A stretch of DNA of 64,000 nt, taken from contig JASGLD010000001.1 in assembly GCA_049840395.1 (NCBI GenBank), positions 186,001-250,000 of the forward strand, read 5' to 3'. The position numbers and the translations under genes were made by a program. Source of the DNA: CAILZL01 sp049840395 (lineage in GTDB: Bacteria; Pseudomonadota; Gammaproteobacteria; Steroidobacterales; Steroidobacteraceae). Positions 1 to 9,041 of this stretch are shown here, one piece after another; positions within the stretch are counted from its first letter, which is position 1; every line of letters starts with the position of its first letter. The notes beneath the pieces are model-generated. The model did not search any database and was not told the origin of the DNA. It saw only the letters and a program-made list of their open reading frames with translations.

Positions 1-2
1 AC

Positions 3-3000
3 GACAACGGTGCTGCATTGCCGGCCGCAGGTTTGCAACTGCTCAAGGATGCAGTGGCTGCCATTGAACACATACTGGCCAATATCAACGAAAGCACCGT
101 GTTCTTTAGTTCGCAGGACGACATCGCGCAACGCTTGCAAGCCTTGGAGCAGCGTCTGGATGGCGAGCTGACGACGCGTGATGTGGTGCCGGAGGCCTCC
201 GGTATTTTGCGTTCGCTGCAGTTCGTCGATACGCCGGAAACGCCGATGGTGTCCGAACCGGTTGTGGTGCCTGCAGCGATTGAGCCCGCTCCGACACCGG
301 CTGCTTCCGGCAATGATGCCTTCGCATTTCATGATCCGCTTGAGGAGAACGAAGAGTGGATCGACCTGACCAGCGACGATCTGCAGGCGCTGTTGGATAG
401 GCCGCTGTCTGAAATTCTCAGCCAGGGCACCGAGTCATCGGCTATGACGGCGACGCTTGTTGATCAAACCGTCGATCAAGTTGACGATCAAGCTGTTGTG
501 CATGTCGATACCTCGGCACAGAACGATGCCGATGGTCAGCAGTTGTTTATCGATGAGACCATGCAGGATGAGTCTGTAATTGAAGTGTCGGGTGAGCCTG
601 AGCTGGAGCCGATTACCATCATCGAGACGGCTCCCTGGGCTGCCAACTTTACTTCGCCCGTGCTGGCGGAGCTTAGCGATACGCCGATCAATGCTCCGAG
701 CGCATTACCGACTATTGCGCAGCATGGTTTGCAAGCCCCGGTTGATGCCTCGGCTCGATTCAATGAAGTGGCCGGCGTTACGGCCAACCCCGTGGTCAGT
801 GAGGCCTCTCATTTGCAATCGTCACCACCGAGTGCGCCGGCGGCGCACATGGCTTCGCAGTCCAGTGATGATGATGTCCTGGATGAAGAGTTCGATGCCG
901 ACATCGCCGCGATCTTTACCGAGGAAGCCACCGAACTATTGGAGATAGCCGATCAGTCGTTGCAACGTTGGCAGGCCGATCGCAGCAATAGTCAGCACGT
1001 ACATGAATTGAAGCGTGCCGTGCATACCTTGAAGGGCGGTGCGCGCATGGCCGGCATCCGCGCCATGGGCGACCTCAGTCACGAGCTGGAATCCTTCGTG
1101 GAGTTGTTGGAGCAGGGCGCCGTACCTGCTACGCCGGAAGTGTTCGATTTGTTGCAGGCCAGCCTCGACGAGTTGAATCGCATGCGCGACACCGTCAATC
1201 AGGGGCGGCGCGTCAAGCCGGCGACACAGTTGTTGCAACGTATTCGATTTCTAGGTTGGGGTGAGACACCGGTTGCAGCCGGAGCTGACGATGTAGAACC
1301 CATTGATGACAGCCATACCGATCAAGACACCATCGTCGTAGAGATAACCGACCCTGTATTCGAATCGGTGGTGTTATCTGAAAATGACGATCAGCTTGAA
1401 CAGCTCGATGCAGGCACGGCATCCGGTGAGCCGTATACCCTCGATGAAGAAGTGATCGACCTGGGTGGTCTGTCAGATGATGAGCCTACTGATGTCATCA
1501 TCGACGAAGAAATTCTGTTGGATCCCATTGCTGCGCAGGATCTGGCCGAAGCAGCTTATGGCATGAGCCTGGCACCGCTTGACGAACCGGCTGTCGAATT
1601 TGACAGCGTTGAACTTGTATCGACTGCAGCGAATGATGTCGATGCCAGTGGCGAAACTTTGCAGATGCCGCACTTGGTATTGCCCGAGTCACAGCAGCCG
1701 GATGAGCCGGTGCCCACCAGCTTCAATTCGGACGAGCCGCCTACCTTGTCGGATATCGTGACGGTCGGATCGCAGCCTATGTTGCAGCCCCTGGTGCAAC
1801 CTGAGCCGATTACTCCAGATGTGGAAGTCGCTGCGCCTGAGGTTGAAGCGGAGCCTTTGACGGCCGCCATCGCGCTGCCGCCTGGTCGCGTACAGCCCAC
1901 GCAGGAACGCGCTGAAGTGGCGCGCGTCGATGCCGACCTGCTCGACAACCTGCTCAATAATGCCGGCGAAGTCAGCATCCTGCGTTCGCGTCTGGAACAG
2001 CAGGTTTCGTCGCTGGAATTCAATCTGCTGGAACTGGGCCGCACCACAACGCGCTTGAAAGATCAGTTGCGCAATCTGGAAATAGAAACCGAAGCGCAGA
2101 TTCTGCACAAATACCAGGACGATTCGAAGGGCCGTGAAGATTTCGATCCATTGGAACTGGATCGTTACTCCACCATTCAACAATTCTCGCGCGCACTGGC
2201 CGAGTCGGTCAGCGACGTGGATTCCATCGAAGGCTTGCTGGAAACCATGACTCGCGAAACGCAGAACCTGTTGCTGCAACAGTCGCGCGTCGTGACCGAA
2301 CTGCAGAATGGTTTGATGCGTACCCGCATGGTGCCGTTCTCACGTCATACGCAGAGACTTACGCGCCTGGTGCGTCAAGTGGCCGGCGATGTCGGCAAGC
2401 GTGTCGAACTCACCATTGCCGGTGCCGGTGGCGAACTGGATCGCCAGGTGCTGGAGCGCATGCTGCCGCCGTTCGAACACATGCTGCGTAACTCGGTGGT
2501 GCATGGCATCGAATCGCCCGAAGAAAGGCGGGCACGCAACAAGTCGGAAACCGGCACCATCCAGGTCGGTCTGCATCGTGAAGGCGCAGAAATGGTCATC
2601 ACCTTGCAGGACGATGGTCGCGGCATCGATGTGAACGCCATTCGTGAGAAGGCGCGCGCCAAGGGCATGATCAGCGGCGAGCGTGTGCTCACCGATGAAG
2701 AAGCGTTGCAACTGATTCTGGAGCCGGGCTTCAGCACGGCGAGCACGATTACTCAACACGCCGGTCGCGGCGTCGGTATGGATGTGGTGGTCACCGAGAT
2801 CAAGAAGCTCGGCGGCGCCTTGTTTACCGAGAGCAAATTGGGCGAAGGTGTGAAGTTCACCATCCGCCTGCCATTTACGCTGGCCATCAGTCAGTCACTG
2901 CTGGTGCGTGTTGGCGAAAATGAAATTTATGCACTGCCTCTGGCTACAGTAGAGGGCGTGGTGCGTTTGCCGCGCGCCGAGGTTGAATCGCACCTCAAGC

Positions 3001-3737
3001 ATGACGCGCCCAGCTTCGATTACGGCGGTCAGTTGTACAAGTTTCAGCACTTGGGGGCCTTCATCGATGCGGGTCCATCGGTGTTGCCGGAGGGCGATGC
3101 GCCGGTGCCGGTGGTATTGATCAAGGCCGGTGAACATTCCGCTGCGCTGGTGACCGACGAATTGATCGGCAATCGCGAGATCGTGGTGAAGTCGGTGGGA
3201 CCGCAGGTGTCCAGCATTCGCGGCATTGCCGGGGCCACCATTCTCGGTGATGGTCGCGTGGTGATCATTCTCGACATGGGCGCCCTGGTGCGCTCCGAAT
3301 GGCGCGCGCGTCCGGAAGGCGACATGGCGGCACGCGGCGAAGACCGTCGCACCTTTGCGCTGGTGGTGGATGACTCGATTACCGTGCGTCGCGTGACGCA
3401 ACGCTTGTTGGAGCGCCATGGTATGCGCGTACTCACCGCCAAGGACGGTGTCGATGCCTTGGAGATTCTGCAGGAGCATGTGCCGGACGTGATCCTGCTC
3501 GACATCGAGATGCCGCGTATGGATGGTTATGAACTGGCCACGCAGGTGCGCAGCAGCGAACGGCTTGCCGATATTCCGATCGTGATGATTACTTCGCGTG
3601 TAAGCGAAAAACATCGTGCGCGCGCCATCGAGATCGGCGTGAACGATTATCTCGGCAAGCCGTACCAGGAAAATCAACTGCTGGATGCTATTGAGCCATT
3701 GGTACAGGCGCGTCGTCGCAAACAGGCGGTGAGCTGA
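3..3737 (+). CDS. chpA: ChpA-like hybrid sensor kinase CheA/CheY, 5'-truncated by window edge
   Basis: C-terminal part of a large CheA-type histidine kinase with a fused receiver, of the kind that controls type IV pilus twitching (Pil-Chp system). The reading frame is open to the first base of the window, so the gene begins upstream; the TTG at 18 is not a convincing start. Counting from there, a histidine phosphotransfer domain lies near residues 290-385 with the phospho-accepting His in HTLKGGARMAG (about 336). Acidic low-complexity linkers flank it. Then come a CheA dimerisation helix (about 634), a HATPase domain with MLRNSVVHGIE, DDGRGID and GRGVGMDVV (about 817-920), a CheW-like domain (about 955-1090) and a receiver whose phosphorylated Asp is in VILLDIEMPRMDG (about 1160). 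Pseudomonas ChpA is about 2,500 residues with several Hpt domains, so roughly half could be missing. It overlaps the next gene by one base (TGATG). CheA architecture is certain; the Chp assignment is inferred from the fusion and the linkers. Confidence 0.9.
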   Translation, partial: DNGAALPAAGLQLLKDAVAAIEHILANINESTVFFSSQDDIAQRLQALEQRLDGELTTRDVVPEASGILRSLQFVDTPETPMVSEPVVVPAAIEPAPTPAASGNDAFAFHDPLEENEEWIDLTSDDLQALLDRPLSEILSQGTESSAMTATLVDQTVDQVDDQAVVHVDTSAQNDADGQQLFIDETMQDESVIEVSGEPELEPITIIETAPWAANFTSPVLAELSDTPINAPSALPTIAQHGLQAPVDASARFNEVAGVTANPVVSEASHLQSSPPSAPAAHMASQSSDDDVLDEEFDADIAAIFTEEATELLEIADQSLQRWQADRSNSQHVHELKRAVHTLKGGARMAGIRAMGDLSHELESFVELLEQGAVPATPEVFDLLQASLDELNRMRDTVNQGRRVKPATQLLQRIRFLGWGETPVAAGADDVEPIDDSHTDQDTIVVEITDPVFESVVLSENDDQLEQLDAGTASGEPYTLDEEVIDLGGLSDDEPTDVIIDEEILLDPIAAQDLAEAAYGMSLAPLDEPAVEFDSVELVSTAANDVDASGETLQMPHLVLPESQQPDEPVPTSFNSDEPPTLSDIVTVGSQPMLQPLVQPEPITPDVEVAAPEVEAEPLTAAIALPPGRVQPTQERAEVARVDADLLDNLLNNAGEVSILRSRLEQQVSSLEFNLLELGRTTTRLKDQLRNLEIETEAQILHKYQDDSKGREDFDPLELDRYSTIQQFSRALAESVSDVDSIEGLLETMTRETQNLLLQQSRVVTELQNGLMRTRMVPFSRHTQRLTRLVRQVAGDVGKRVELTIAGAGGELDRQVLERMLPPFEHMLRNSVVHGIESPEERRARNKSETGTIQVGLHREGAEMVITLQDDGRGIDVNAIREKARAKGMISGERVLTDEEALQLILEPGFSTASTITQHAGRGVGMDVVVTEIKKLGGALFTESKLGEGVKFTIRLPFTLAISQSLLVRVGENEIYALPLATVEGVVRLPRAEVESHLKHDAPSFDYGGQLYKFQHLGAFIDAGPSVLPEGDAPVPVVLIKAGEHSAALVTDELIGNREIVVKSVGPQVSSIRGIAGATILGDGRVVIILDMGALVRSEWRARPEGDMAARGEDRRTFALVVDDSITVRRVTQRLLERHGMRVLTAKDGVDALEILQEHVPDVILLDIEMPRMDGYELATQVRSSERLADIPIVMITSRVSEKHRARAIEIGVNDYLGKPYQENQLLDAIEPLVQARRRKQAVS

Positions 3738-4204
3738 TGAGCGCAGTTAGCGATGAACTTTACAGTCTGCTGGTGCCGCTCGGTGACGAGCGCCTGCTGG
3801 TGCCGCGCGCCTGCATCGCCGAAGTGGTGACCTGGCAACAACCCGAAGCGGTGGAGAATGCGCCGCAATGGTACCTGGGCAATATTCAGTGGAGCGGCCG
3901 CGTGGTGCCGGTGATTTCTTTTGAAGCGGCCTGCGGCAAACACATTCCCATTCCTGGCGGTCGTACGCGCATCATCATCTGCGTGGCGATCAGCGGCAAA
4001 TTGACCAGCGGTTACTTCGGCATGGTGACCCAGGGCTTCCCGCAGCTGGTGCGTCTCGGTCCCGATATCGTCAAGCCCGATCCCAATCAGCCCTTCTTCG
4101 ATCGCCAGCCGGTGCTGTGCCAGGTGCGCATGATCAACGAAGCGCCGTTGATTCCGGATTTCGAACAATTGGAACAGATGATCAGCGAGGAAACTCGGGC
4201 TTGA
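3737..4204 (+). CDS. CheW-like scaffold protein (ChpC-type)
   Basis: A 155-residue CheW-domain protein. CheW proteins couple the CheA-type kinase to receptors at the inner membrane. The sequence runs YSLLVPLGDERLLVPRACIAEVV, followed by the W-Y-L-G-N-I-Q-W-S-G region and VVPVISFE, matching CheW beta strands. The start codon overlaps the stop of the chpA-like gene (TGATG), so translation is probably coupled and the two products should act in one complex. In Pseudomonas the chpA gene is followed by chpB and chpC; no chpB methylesterase is visible here. The domain is clear; the ChpC label rests on position. Confidence 0.82.
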   Translation: MSAVSDELYSLLVPLGDERLLVPRACIAEVVTWQQPEAVENAPQWYLGNIQWSGRVVPVISFEAACGKHIPIPGGRTRIIICVAISGKLTSGYFGMVTQGFPQLVRLGPDIVKPDPNQPFFDRQPVLCQVRMINEAPLIPDFEQLEQMISEETRA

Positions 4205-4259
4205 GGGTGTTTGTGTTAGAGGTGTTGAGCCGCGTAACTAGTGCGGCGAGGAGAGTTCG

Positions 4260-4496
4260 ATGAAGTCCCAGGCAAGCAAAGTTGTTGTTATTGCTACGCT
4301 GTCGCTGCTGAGTTCGACGGCATTTTCCGCCGTCTCCTCACTGGTCAAGAAAGAAGCCGGCGCCAAAGAAATAACCTATACCTATCAGTACACCTGCTCT
4401 AATGGTAAGCGTGGCGAGTTCAGCGTCAGCGCCGCCACGGATGCAGAGGCGACCAAGTTGGCCGATCAGAAAGCCAAGAAAGTGTGCGAGGAATAA
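4260..4496 (+). CDS. small secreted protein, unknown function
   Basis: A 78-residue protein I do not recognise. It has a typical Sec signal peptide (KSQASK, a hydrophobic VVVIATLSLLSS core, then a STAFSA-type cleavage site near residue 24) and a mature part of about 55 residues with two cysteines, one in YTCSNG and one in KKVCEE, which could form a disulfide in the periplasm. A good ribosome binding site (gaggag) precedes the ATG. It stands alone between the chp genes and a broken PIN gene. Confidence 0.6.
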   Translation: MKSQASKVVVIATLSLLSSTAFSAVSSLVKKEAGAKEITYTYQYTCSNGKRGEFSVSAATDAEATKLADQKAKKVCEE

Positions 4497-4674
4497 AGAA
4501 AGATTTGGATTCGGTTGCTTTGATGAAGAGCGCCGAATCCATTTGTTGTGCGAATAGATTGCAATTAAGCATCCATAGAGCCGTTGGTTGCGGATTTCTG
4601 GGCAATTGGAACGGATGATCAGCTAATAGACACGAGCTTGATGCTTGAGGTTGTCTGCACATAAGGGATAGTGT

Positions 4675-5276
4675 TTGAAGACCAACTATATTTTGATCGA
4701 CTATGAAAGTGTTCAGTCTGAGGCGATATCACTGTTGGCGGGTGATTGCTTCAGAGTGCTGGCTTTTATAGGTTTTAACCAAACGAAGGTAAAACTAGGA
4801 ACCGCTGAAGCACTACAAAAAATGGGTGGTCGCGCCGAATACATTAGGATTTCGGGCAATGGTCCTAATGCGCTGGATTTCCATATCGCTTATTACATCG
4901 GGAAAATCGCAGCTCAAGAGCCCGATTCCTACTCCATGTTATCTCTCGAGATACAGGATTCGATCCACTGATTGAACATGCGAGATCTAAGGGGATATTG
5001 GTAAGCCGATGGCCAGACATTGGTGATATTCAGATCATCAAGGCTTCCATGGCAACTGACGTGCAGCCACGTATTTCGTTAGTCGTGGAAAATCTCAAGC
5101 AAAGAGGTGCGTCAAAGCCCAAGCGAGTTAAAACTCTGCTCACTACAATCAATGCGATTTTCAATAAACAATTGTCCGACGAGGATCTAAATAAATTATT
5201 GAAAGAATTGCAGCGCAAGCACTTTGTTAGTGTGAAGGACGAGAAAGTCTCATATGCTTTGCCTGAGGTAGGGTAG
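4675..5276 (+). pseudogene. PIN/NYN-type nuclease-like gene, frameshifted
   Basis: Two overlapping reading frames together encode one familiar protein. The first (4675-4971, TTG start) carries the N-terminal part of a PIN-like/NYN domain: YILIDYESVQ with the conserved acidic residue, then ISGNGPNALDFHIAYYIG. The second frame continues with VISRDTGFDPLIEHARSKGI and a basic C-terminal helical domain (SKPKRVKTLLTTINAIF to KVSYALPEVG). The frames join at about 4930-4938, where TAC-TCC-ATG would read Tyr-Phe-His if one T were restored, so a single-base deletion explains the break. Homologues in many proteobacteria are single proteins of about 200 residues. Either a genuine recent pseudogene or a one-base assembly error. 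Confidence 0.75.
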
Positions 5277-5278
5277 TG

Positions 5279-5410
5279 CGTAGGTTGGGCTAAGTCTTCG
5301 CAGCCCCACATCTTAAATGTTGGTTTGGATGTTGGGCTTCACTTCTGCTGCTCCTGTGCATCCATGCGCTCGCAGCATTTGGGCTCCTGCCCGGCACAGC
5401 GCCAACCTAC
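5279..5410. repeat. dispersed inverted repeat, 'taggttgggc' family
   Basis: The stretch begins with CGTAGGTTGGGC and ends with GCGCCAACCTAC, its inverted complement, with further inner TTGGGC/GGGCT matches. Related palindromic elements occur at 11384, 13329, 14685, 14777 and 52201, always between genes. The right end supplies the stop codon of rsmE. It looks like a REP/MITE-type intergenic element. Confidence 0.65.
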
Positions 5411-6141
5411 TGCAAATCTCCCCACAGCGCCTGCAACACCGATAGCGCTACCACCGATGCCGTTTCCGTGCGTAATACTCTCGGTCCCAGTCGCACTGAG
5501 GTAAAGCCGGCTTTCTCTGCCAGCATCACTTCATCGTCATCCAATCCGCCTTCGGGGCCGATCAGCAATTCGACATTGCTTGTTAGATTGCTCAAGCCGG
5601 CCAGTGAGGTGGCTGCGGTAGGACTTAGCACCAGACGCAAGCCATCTTTTGCTGTATTGCTCAGATAGTCACGCAAGCGAGTAGGCGCATTCACGTGTGG
5701 CAAGGTGCTGCGCCCGCTTTGTTCGCAGGCGCCGATGACGATGCCCTGCCAGTGTTCCTGTTTCTTGCCGGCTTGTTTGTCGTCCAGCTTCACTACGCTG
5801 CGTGCCGTCAACACCGGAGCAATAACGCTTACCCCTAATTCGGTGGCTTTTTGCAGCGTCCAATCCATACGTTCGCCGCGCGAGATGCCTTGTACCAGCG
5901 TGATATGCAGGTTGGATTCGGCAATGCCACCCAAGCGTTCGCCCACTTGTGCCAGTACCTTGTCGCCGTTGATTGCACTGATCTCGGCGCGATGCTCGCT
6001 ACCGACGCCGTCGAACACGATCAGAGCTGCACCGACGCGCAGGCGCAGCACGCGTACGATGTGGTAAGCGCCGCCAGCCGGCAGCGTAACCATTGCGCCA
6101 GTCACCAAGGGCGCATCGACAAAGATACGGGTCAGTCGCAT
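5407..6141 (-). CDS. rsmE: 16S rRNA (uracil-1498-N3)-methyltransferase RsmE
   Basis: RsmE methylates N3 of U1498 in 16S rRNA of the 30S subunit, using S-adenosylmethionine. The 244-residue length is normal. Recognisable parts are the N-terminal PUA-like domain (MRLTRIFVDAPL, HIVRVLRLRVG), the linker motif GERMDWTLQKATELGV, and the C-terminal SPOUT knot with IGPEGGLDDDEV and LGPRVLRTETA, which bind the methyl donor. Its start overlaps the 3' end of bioA by 10 bp, so the two are co-transcribed and probably translationally coupled. The stop codon lies in the edge of a dispersed repeat. Confidence 0.96.
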   Translation of the reverse strand: MRLTRIFVDAPLVTGAMVTLPAGGAYHIVRVLRLRVGAALIVFDGVGSEHRAEISAINGDKVLAQVGERLGGIAESNLHITLVQGISRGERMDWTLQKATELGVSVIAPVLTARSVVKLDDKQAGKKQEHWQGIVIGACEQSGRSTLPHVNAPTRLRDYLSNTAKDGLRLVLSPTAATSLAGLSNLTSNVELLIGPEGGLDDDEVMLAEKAGFTSVRLGPRVLRTETASVVALSVLQALWGDLQ

Positions 6142-7505
6142 GTGGCGAGCTCGATGCCCTGACGTGCAGTGGTGACCAGGAAGTCTATTTCCTCTGGCGT
6201 GATCACATAGGGCGGCATGAAGTAAACGACATTACCGATGGGGCGTAGCAGCGCGCCCTGTTGCAAGCCATGGCGATACACGCGCAGTCCGCGTCGTTCC
6301 TGCCAGGGATAATGTGTGCGGGTGGCCTTGTCTTGAATCATTTCAATCGCGCAGATCATGCCGTGCTGGCGCACTTCTGCAACATGCGGATGTTCTTGCA
6401 AGGGTTGCGTGGCACGGCGCAGATGTTCGGCCAGTGCACGATTGCGTTCGATCACGGGTTCACCGGCGAAAATATCCAACGTCGCCAGTGCAGCGGAGCA
6501 GGCCAGGGCATTGCCGGTATAGCTATGCGAATGCAGGAAGGCGCGCAGGCTGGTGTACTCGTCGTAAAAGGCGTCGTAGATTGCGTCGTTGGTCAGCACC
6601 GCCGATAGCGGCAGGTAGCCGCCGGTCAAACCCTTCGATAGACACATCAGGTCGGGACGAATGCCTGCCTGCTCGCAGGCGAACAGGGTGCCGGTACGGC
6701 CGAAGCCAACAGCGATCTCATCCGCAATCAAGTGCACGCCGAATTCATCGCAGGCTTCGCGCAATAACTTCAAGTAAACGGGATGGTACATGCGCATGTT
6801 GCCGGCGCATTGCACCAGGGGTTCGATGATGACGGCACAGGCTTCGTGCGCATGTCGCTGCAGTATGACGCGCATGGGTTGGATCATGCGGCGCGAGTAG
6901 CCTTCCCAAGTTTCACCCGCTTCGCGATGGAAGCAGTCAGGTGAGGGCGCGCTGATCACATCCATCAGCAAGGGTTGATAGGTTTGCTTGTACAGCTCGA
7001 CGTTGCCCAGCGCCAAGGCGCCCAGGGTCTCGCCGTGATAGCTGTTTTCCAGCGTAATGAAACGGCGCTTGGCGTGTTGGCCCTGGTTGTGCCAGTAGTG
7101 AAAGCTCATCTTCGCCGCCACTTCGATGGCCGATGAGCCGTTGTCGGCATAGAAGCAGCGCGTCATGCCCGGCACCAGTTGCACCAGCTGTTCCGATAGC
7201 TTGATGACCGGCTCATGCGTAAAGCCGGCCAGCATTACATGCTCCAACGAATCTACCTGCGCCTTGATGGCGGCGTTGATTCTGGGATTGGCATGGCCGA
7301 ACAGATTGGTCCACCATGAACTGATGGCGTCCAGATAACGCTTGCCATTGAAGTCTTCCAGCCATACGCCTTCGCCACGGCGGATGGGGATCATGGGCAC
7401 GGCCTGCTCGCCGCCCTGCTTATTAGGGGCGTGGTCGCGCATCTGTGTGCAGGGGTGCCACACATGTGCGAGGTCGCGGTCGGTCAGTTGTTGTTGCGTG
7501 GTCAC
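6132..7505 (-). CDS. bioA: adenosylmethionine-8-amino-7-oxononanoate aminotransferase BioA
   Basis: BioA is the PLP-dependent transaminase of biotin synthesis. It converts 8-amino-7-oxononanoate to 7,8-diaminopelargonate with S-adenosylmethionine as amino donor. Class III aminotransferase features are clear: DRDLAHVWHPCTQM and AISSWWTNLFGHANP near the N terminus, ADNGSSAIEVAAKMS, LIADEIAVGFGRTGTLFACE, and the PLP lysine in CLSKGLTGGYLPL. I chose the GTG at 7505 (VTTQQQLTDRD, 457 residues). An in-frame ATG at 7562 would add 19 residues that do not look like the family and would nearly abut the divergent ampD start. No other bio genes are in the window. Confidence 0.95.
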   Translation of the reverse strand: MTTQQQLTDRDLAHVWHPCTQMRDHAPNKQGGEQAVPMIPIRRGEGVWLEDFNGKRYLDAISSWWTNLFGHANPRINAAIKAQVDSLEHVMLAGFTHEPVIKLSEQLVQLVPGMTRCFYADNGSSAIEVAAKMSFHYWHNQGQHAKRRFITLENSYHGETLGALALGNVELYKQTYQPLLMDVISAPSPDCFHREAGETWEGYSRRMIQPMRVILQRHAHEACAVIIEPLVQCAGNMRMYHPVYLKLLREACDEFGVHLIADEIAVGFGRTGTLFACEQAGIRPDLMCLSKGLTGGYLPLSAVLTNDAIYDAFYDEYTSLRAFLHSHSYTGNALACSAALATLDIFAGEPVIERNRALAEHLRRATQPLQEHPHVAEVRQHGMICAIEMIQDKATRTHYPWQERRGLRVYRHGLQQGALLRPIGNVVYFMPPYVITPEEIDFLVTTARQGIELATCD

Positions 7506-7571
7506 GATTTGCCATTGCAGTAACTGGAAGGGGATTGTGCCAAATAACGCCCTGCGTGGCATGATTCGCTT

Positions 7572-8144
7572 ATGAATACGGCTCCTTACTTCGTCGACAG
7601 CCGCGGCCTACTGTTGCAGGCGCGACAGGTCGCTTCTCCCAATCAGGATGCGCGGCCAGCCGATATGGCTGCGGATTTGTTGATCGTGCATGGCATCAGT
7701 CTGCCGCCGGGTGAATATGGCGGTGCGTGGATCGACCGGCTGTTTACCAACACGCTGGACTGGAATGCTCATCCCTACTTCAAGCAGATCGAAGGCATGA
7801 AAGTGTCTTCGCATCTGTTGATTCGTCGCGATGGTGAGGCGGTGCAGTACGTGCCCTTCCAGCAGCGCGCCTGGCATGCCGGTGTGTCGAGTTATCAAGG
7901 CCGTGAACGCTGTAATGATTTTTCCATCGGCATTGAGCTGGAAGGCACGGATGATTCGCCTTACGAAGCGGAACAGTATCGGACCTTGGCTCGGGTGATT
8001 CTGGCGTTGTGTGCCGCCTATCCGAGCTTGTCGTTGCAGCACCTGGTGGGGCACAGCGATGTGGCGCCGGGACGCAAGACCGATCCAGGTGATAGTTTTG
8101 ATTGGTCGAGATTGCGCGCCATGTTGCGTGCGTGGAGTAAGTGA
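7572..8144 (+). CDS. ampD: 1,6-anhydro-N-acetylmuramyl-L-alanine amidase AmpD
   Basis: Cytoplasmic zinc amidase of peptidoglycan recycling. It splits the peptide from anhydro-muramyl peptides and so also tunes AmpR-type beta-lactamase control where that exists. At 190 residues with no signal peptide it fits AmpD rather than exported homologues. Zinc ligands are visible as His40 in LIVHGISLPPG, the His in LVGHSDVAPGR, and the Asp in GRKTDPGDSFDW. The family signatures GGAWIDRLF, VSSHLLIRRDG and FSIGIELEG are present. The stop overlaps the GTG of the next gene by 4 bp. It is divergent from bioA. Confidence 0.95.
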   Translation: MNTAPYFVDSRGLLLQARQVASPNQDARPADMAADLLIVHGISLPPGEYGGAWIDRLFTNTLDWNAHPYFKQIEGMKVSSHLLIRRDGEAVQYVPFQQRAWHAGVSSYQGRERCNDFSIGIELEGTDDSPYEAEQYRTLARVILALCAAYPSLSLQHLVGHSDVAPGRKTDPGDSFDWSRLRAMLRAWSK

Positions 8145-9025
8145 TCGTGCGTTTGTCGGATGGTTTGTTGCTGGTTTGTGTGTTGTTGCCCTGTGTGTTG
8201 AGTGGATGTGAGCAAAAAAGCGTCGCCCCAACTCCTGCAGCACAAGATGATGGTAAGGCAAACGTTGCCGCACAGCGTATCGTCTCGCTTGCTCCCGGCC
8301 TTACCGAATTGATTTACGCCGTTGGCGCAGAAAGCAACTTGCTGGCCACAGTTGAATGGTCGGACTATCCAGAAGCCGCCAAGCAAGTACCACGCATTGG
8401 TGATGCTTTCCGTGTCGATCTGGAAAAGCTGCTGGCGCTGAAACCCGATCTGGTGCTGGCCTGGACTTCGGGCACACCGGCGACAACCGTGGCATCAATT
8501 AAAGCCTTGGGTTTGCGCGTAGAAAGTATCGACGCCGAACATCTGGCCGACATCGGCGGTTCATTGCTGCGTGTCGGTGAATTAACGGGCAAGACCGCAC
8601 AGGCGCAGCAAGCGGCACAGCAATTTGAGCAGGGCATCGAGCAACTGCGTGCGCAGTATGCAGGCGTGCGCCAGCTGAGTACGTTTATCGAGGTCAATCG
8701 TCAGCCGCTGTACACGGTCAATGGCCGGCACGTGCTCAGTGAGGCGGTGAATCTATGCGGTGGTAGCAATGTGTTTGCCGATTTGAATCAGCTGGCGCCG
8801 GTGATTGGCGTCGAGGCCGTGCTCAAAGCCGATCCGGAAGTCATTCTCTCCACCGATGGTACGCTGGCGGAGAATCAAAAAGACTGGCAGAGCTGGCCGC
8901 AATTACGCGCCAGTAAGCAGCATGTGTATGCGGTTTCGCCGGATACCACCACGCGCGCCACGCCGCGTCTATTGCAAGGTGCGCAGGAAATTTGCGCAGC
9001 CTTGCAGCAGGCGCGTACTCCCTAG
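8141..9025 (+). CDS. BtuF-like cobalamin/metal-chelate substrate-binding lipoprotein
   Basis: A 294-residue periplasmic binding protein of the helical-backbone (BtuF/FhuD) class. The N terminus is a lipoprotein signal with lipobox LSGC (Cys near residue 24). The body shows QRIVSLAPGLTELIYAVGAESNLLATVEWSDYP-like sequence, the LLALKPDLVLAW motif and the C-terminal GAQEICAAL. This family delivers vitamin B12 or related corrinoids to an ABC importer; no btuC or btuD is next to it. Other B12-linked genes (adenosyltransferase, riboswitch-controlled BtuB-like receptor) lie 6-9 kb away, which supports a corrinoid substrate. Starts at GTG 8141 overlapping ampD; GTG 8147 is an alternative. Confidence 0.82.
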   Translation: MIVRLSDGLLLVCVLLPCVLSGCEQKSVAPTPAAQDDGKANVAAQRIVSLAPGLTELIYAVGAESNLLATVEWSDYPEAAKQVPRIGDAFRVDLEKLLALKPDLVLAWTSGTPATTVASIKALGLRVESIDAEHLADIGGSLLRVGELTGKTAQAQQAAQQFEQGIEQLRAQYAGVRQLSTFIEVNRQPLYTVNGRHVLSEAVNLCGGSNVFADLNQLAPVIGVEAVLKADPEVILSTDGTLAENQKDWQSWPQLRASKQHVYAVSPDTTTRATPRLLQGAQEICAALQQARTP

Positions 9026-9041
9026 CCACGCTATTTTCAGG

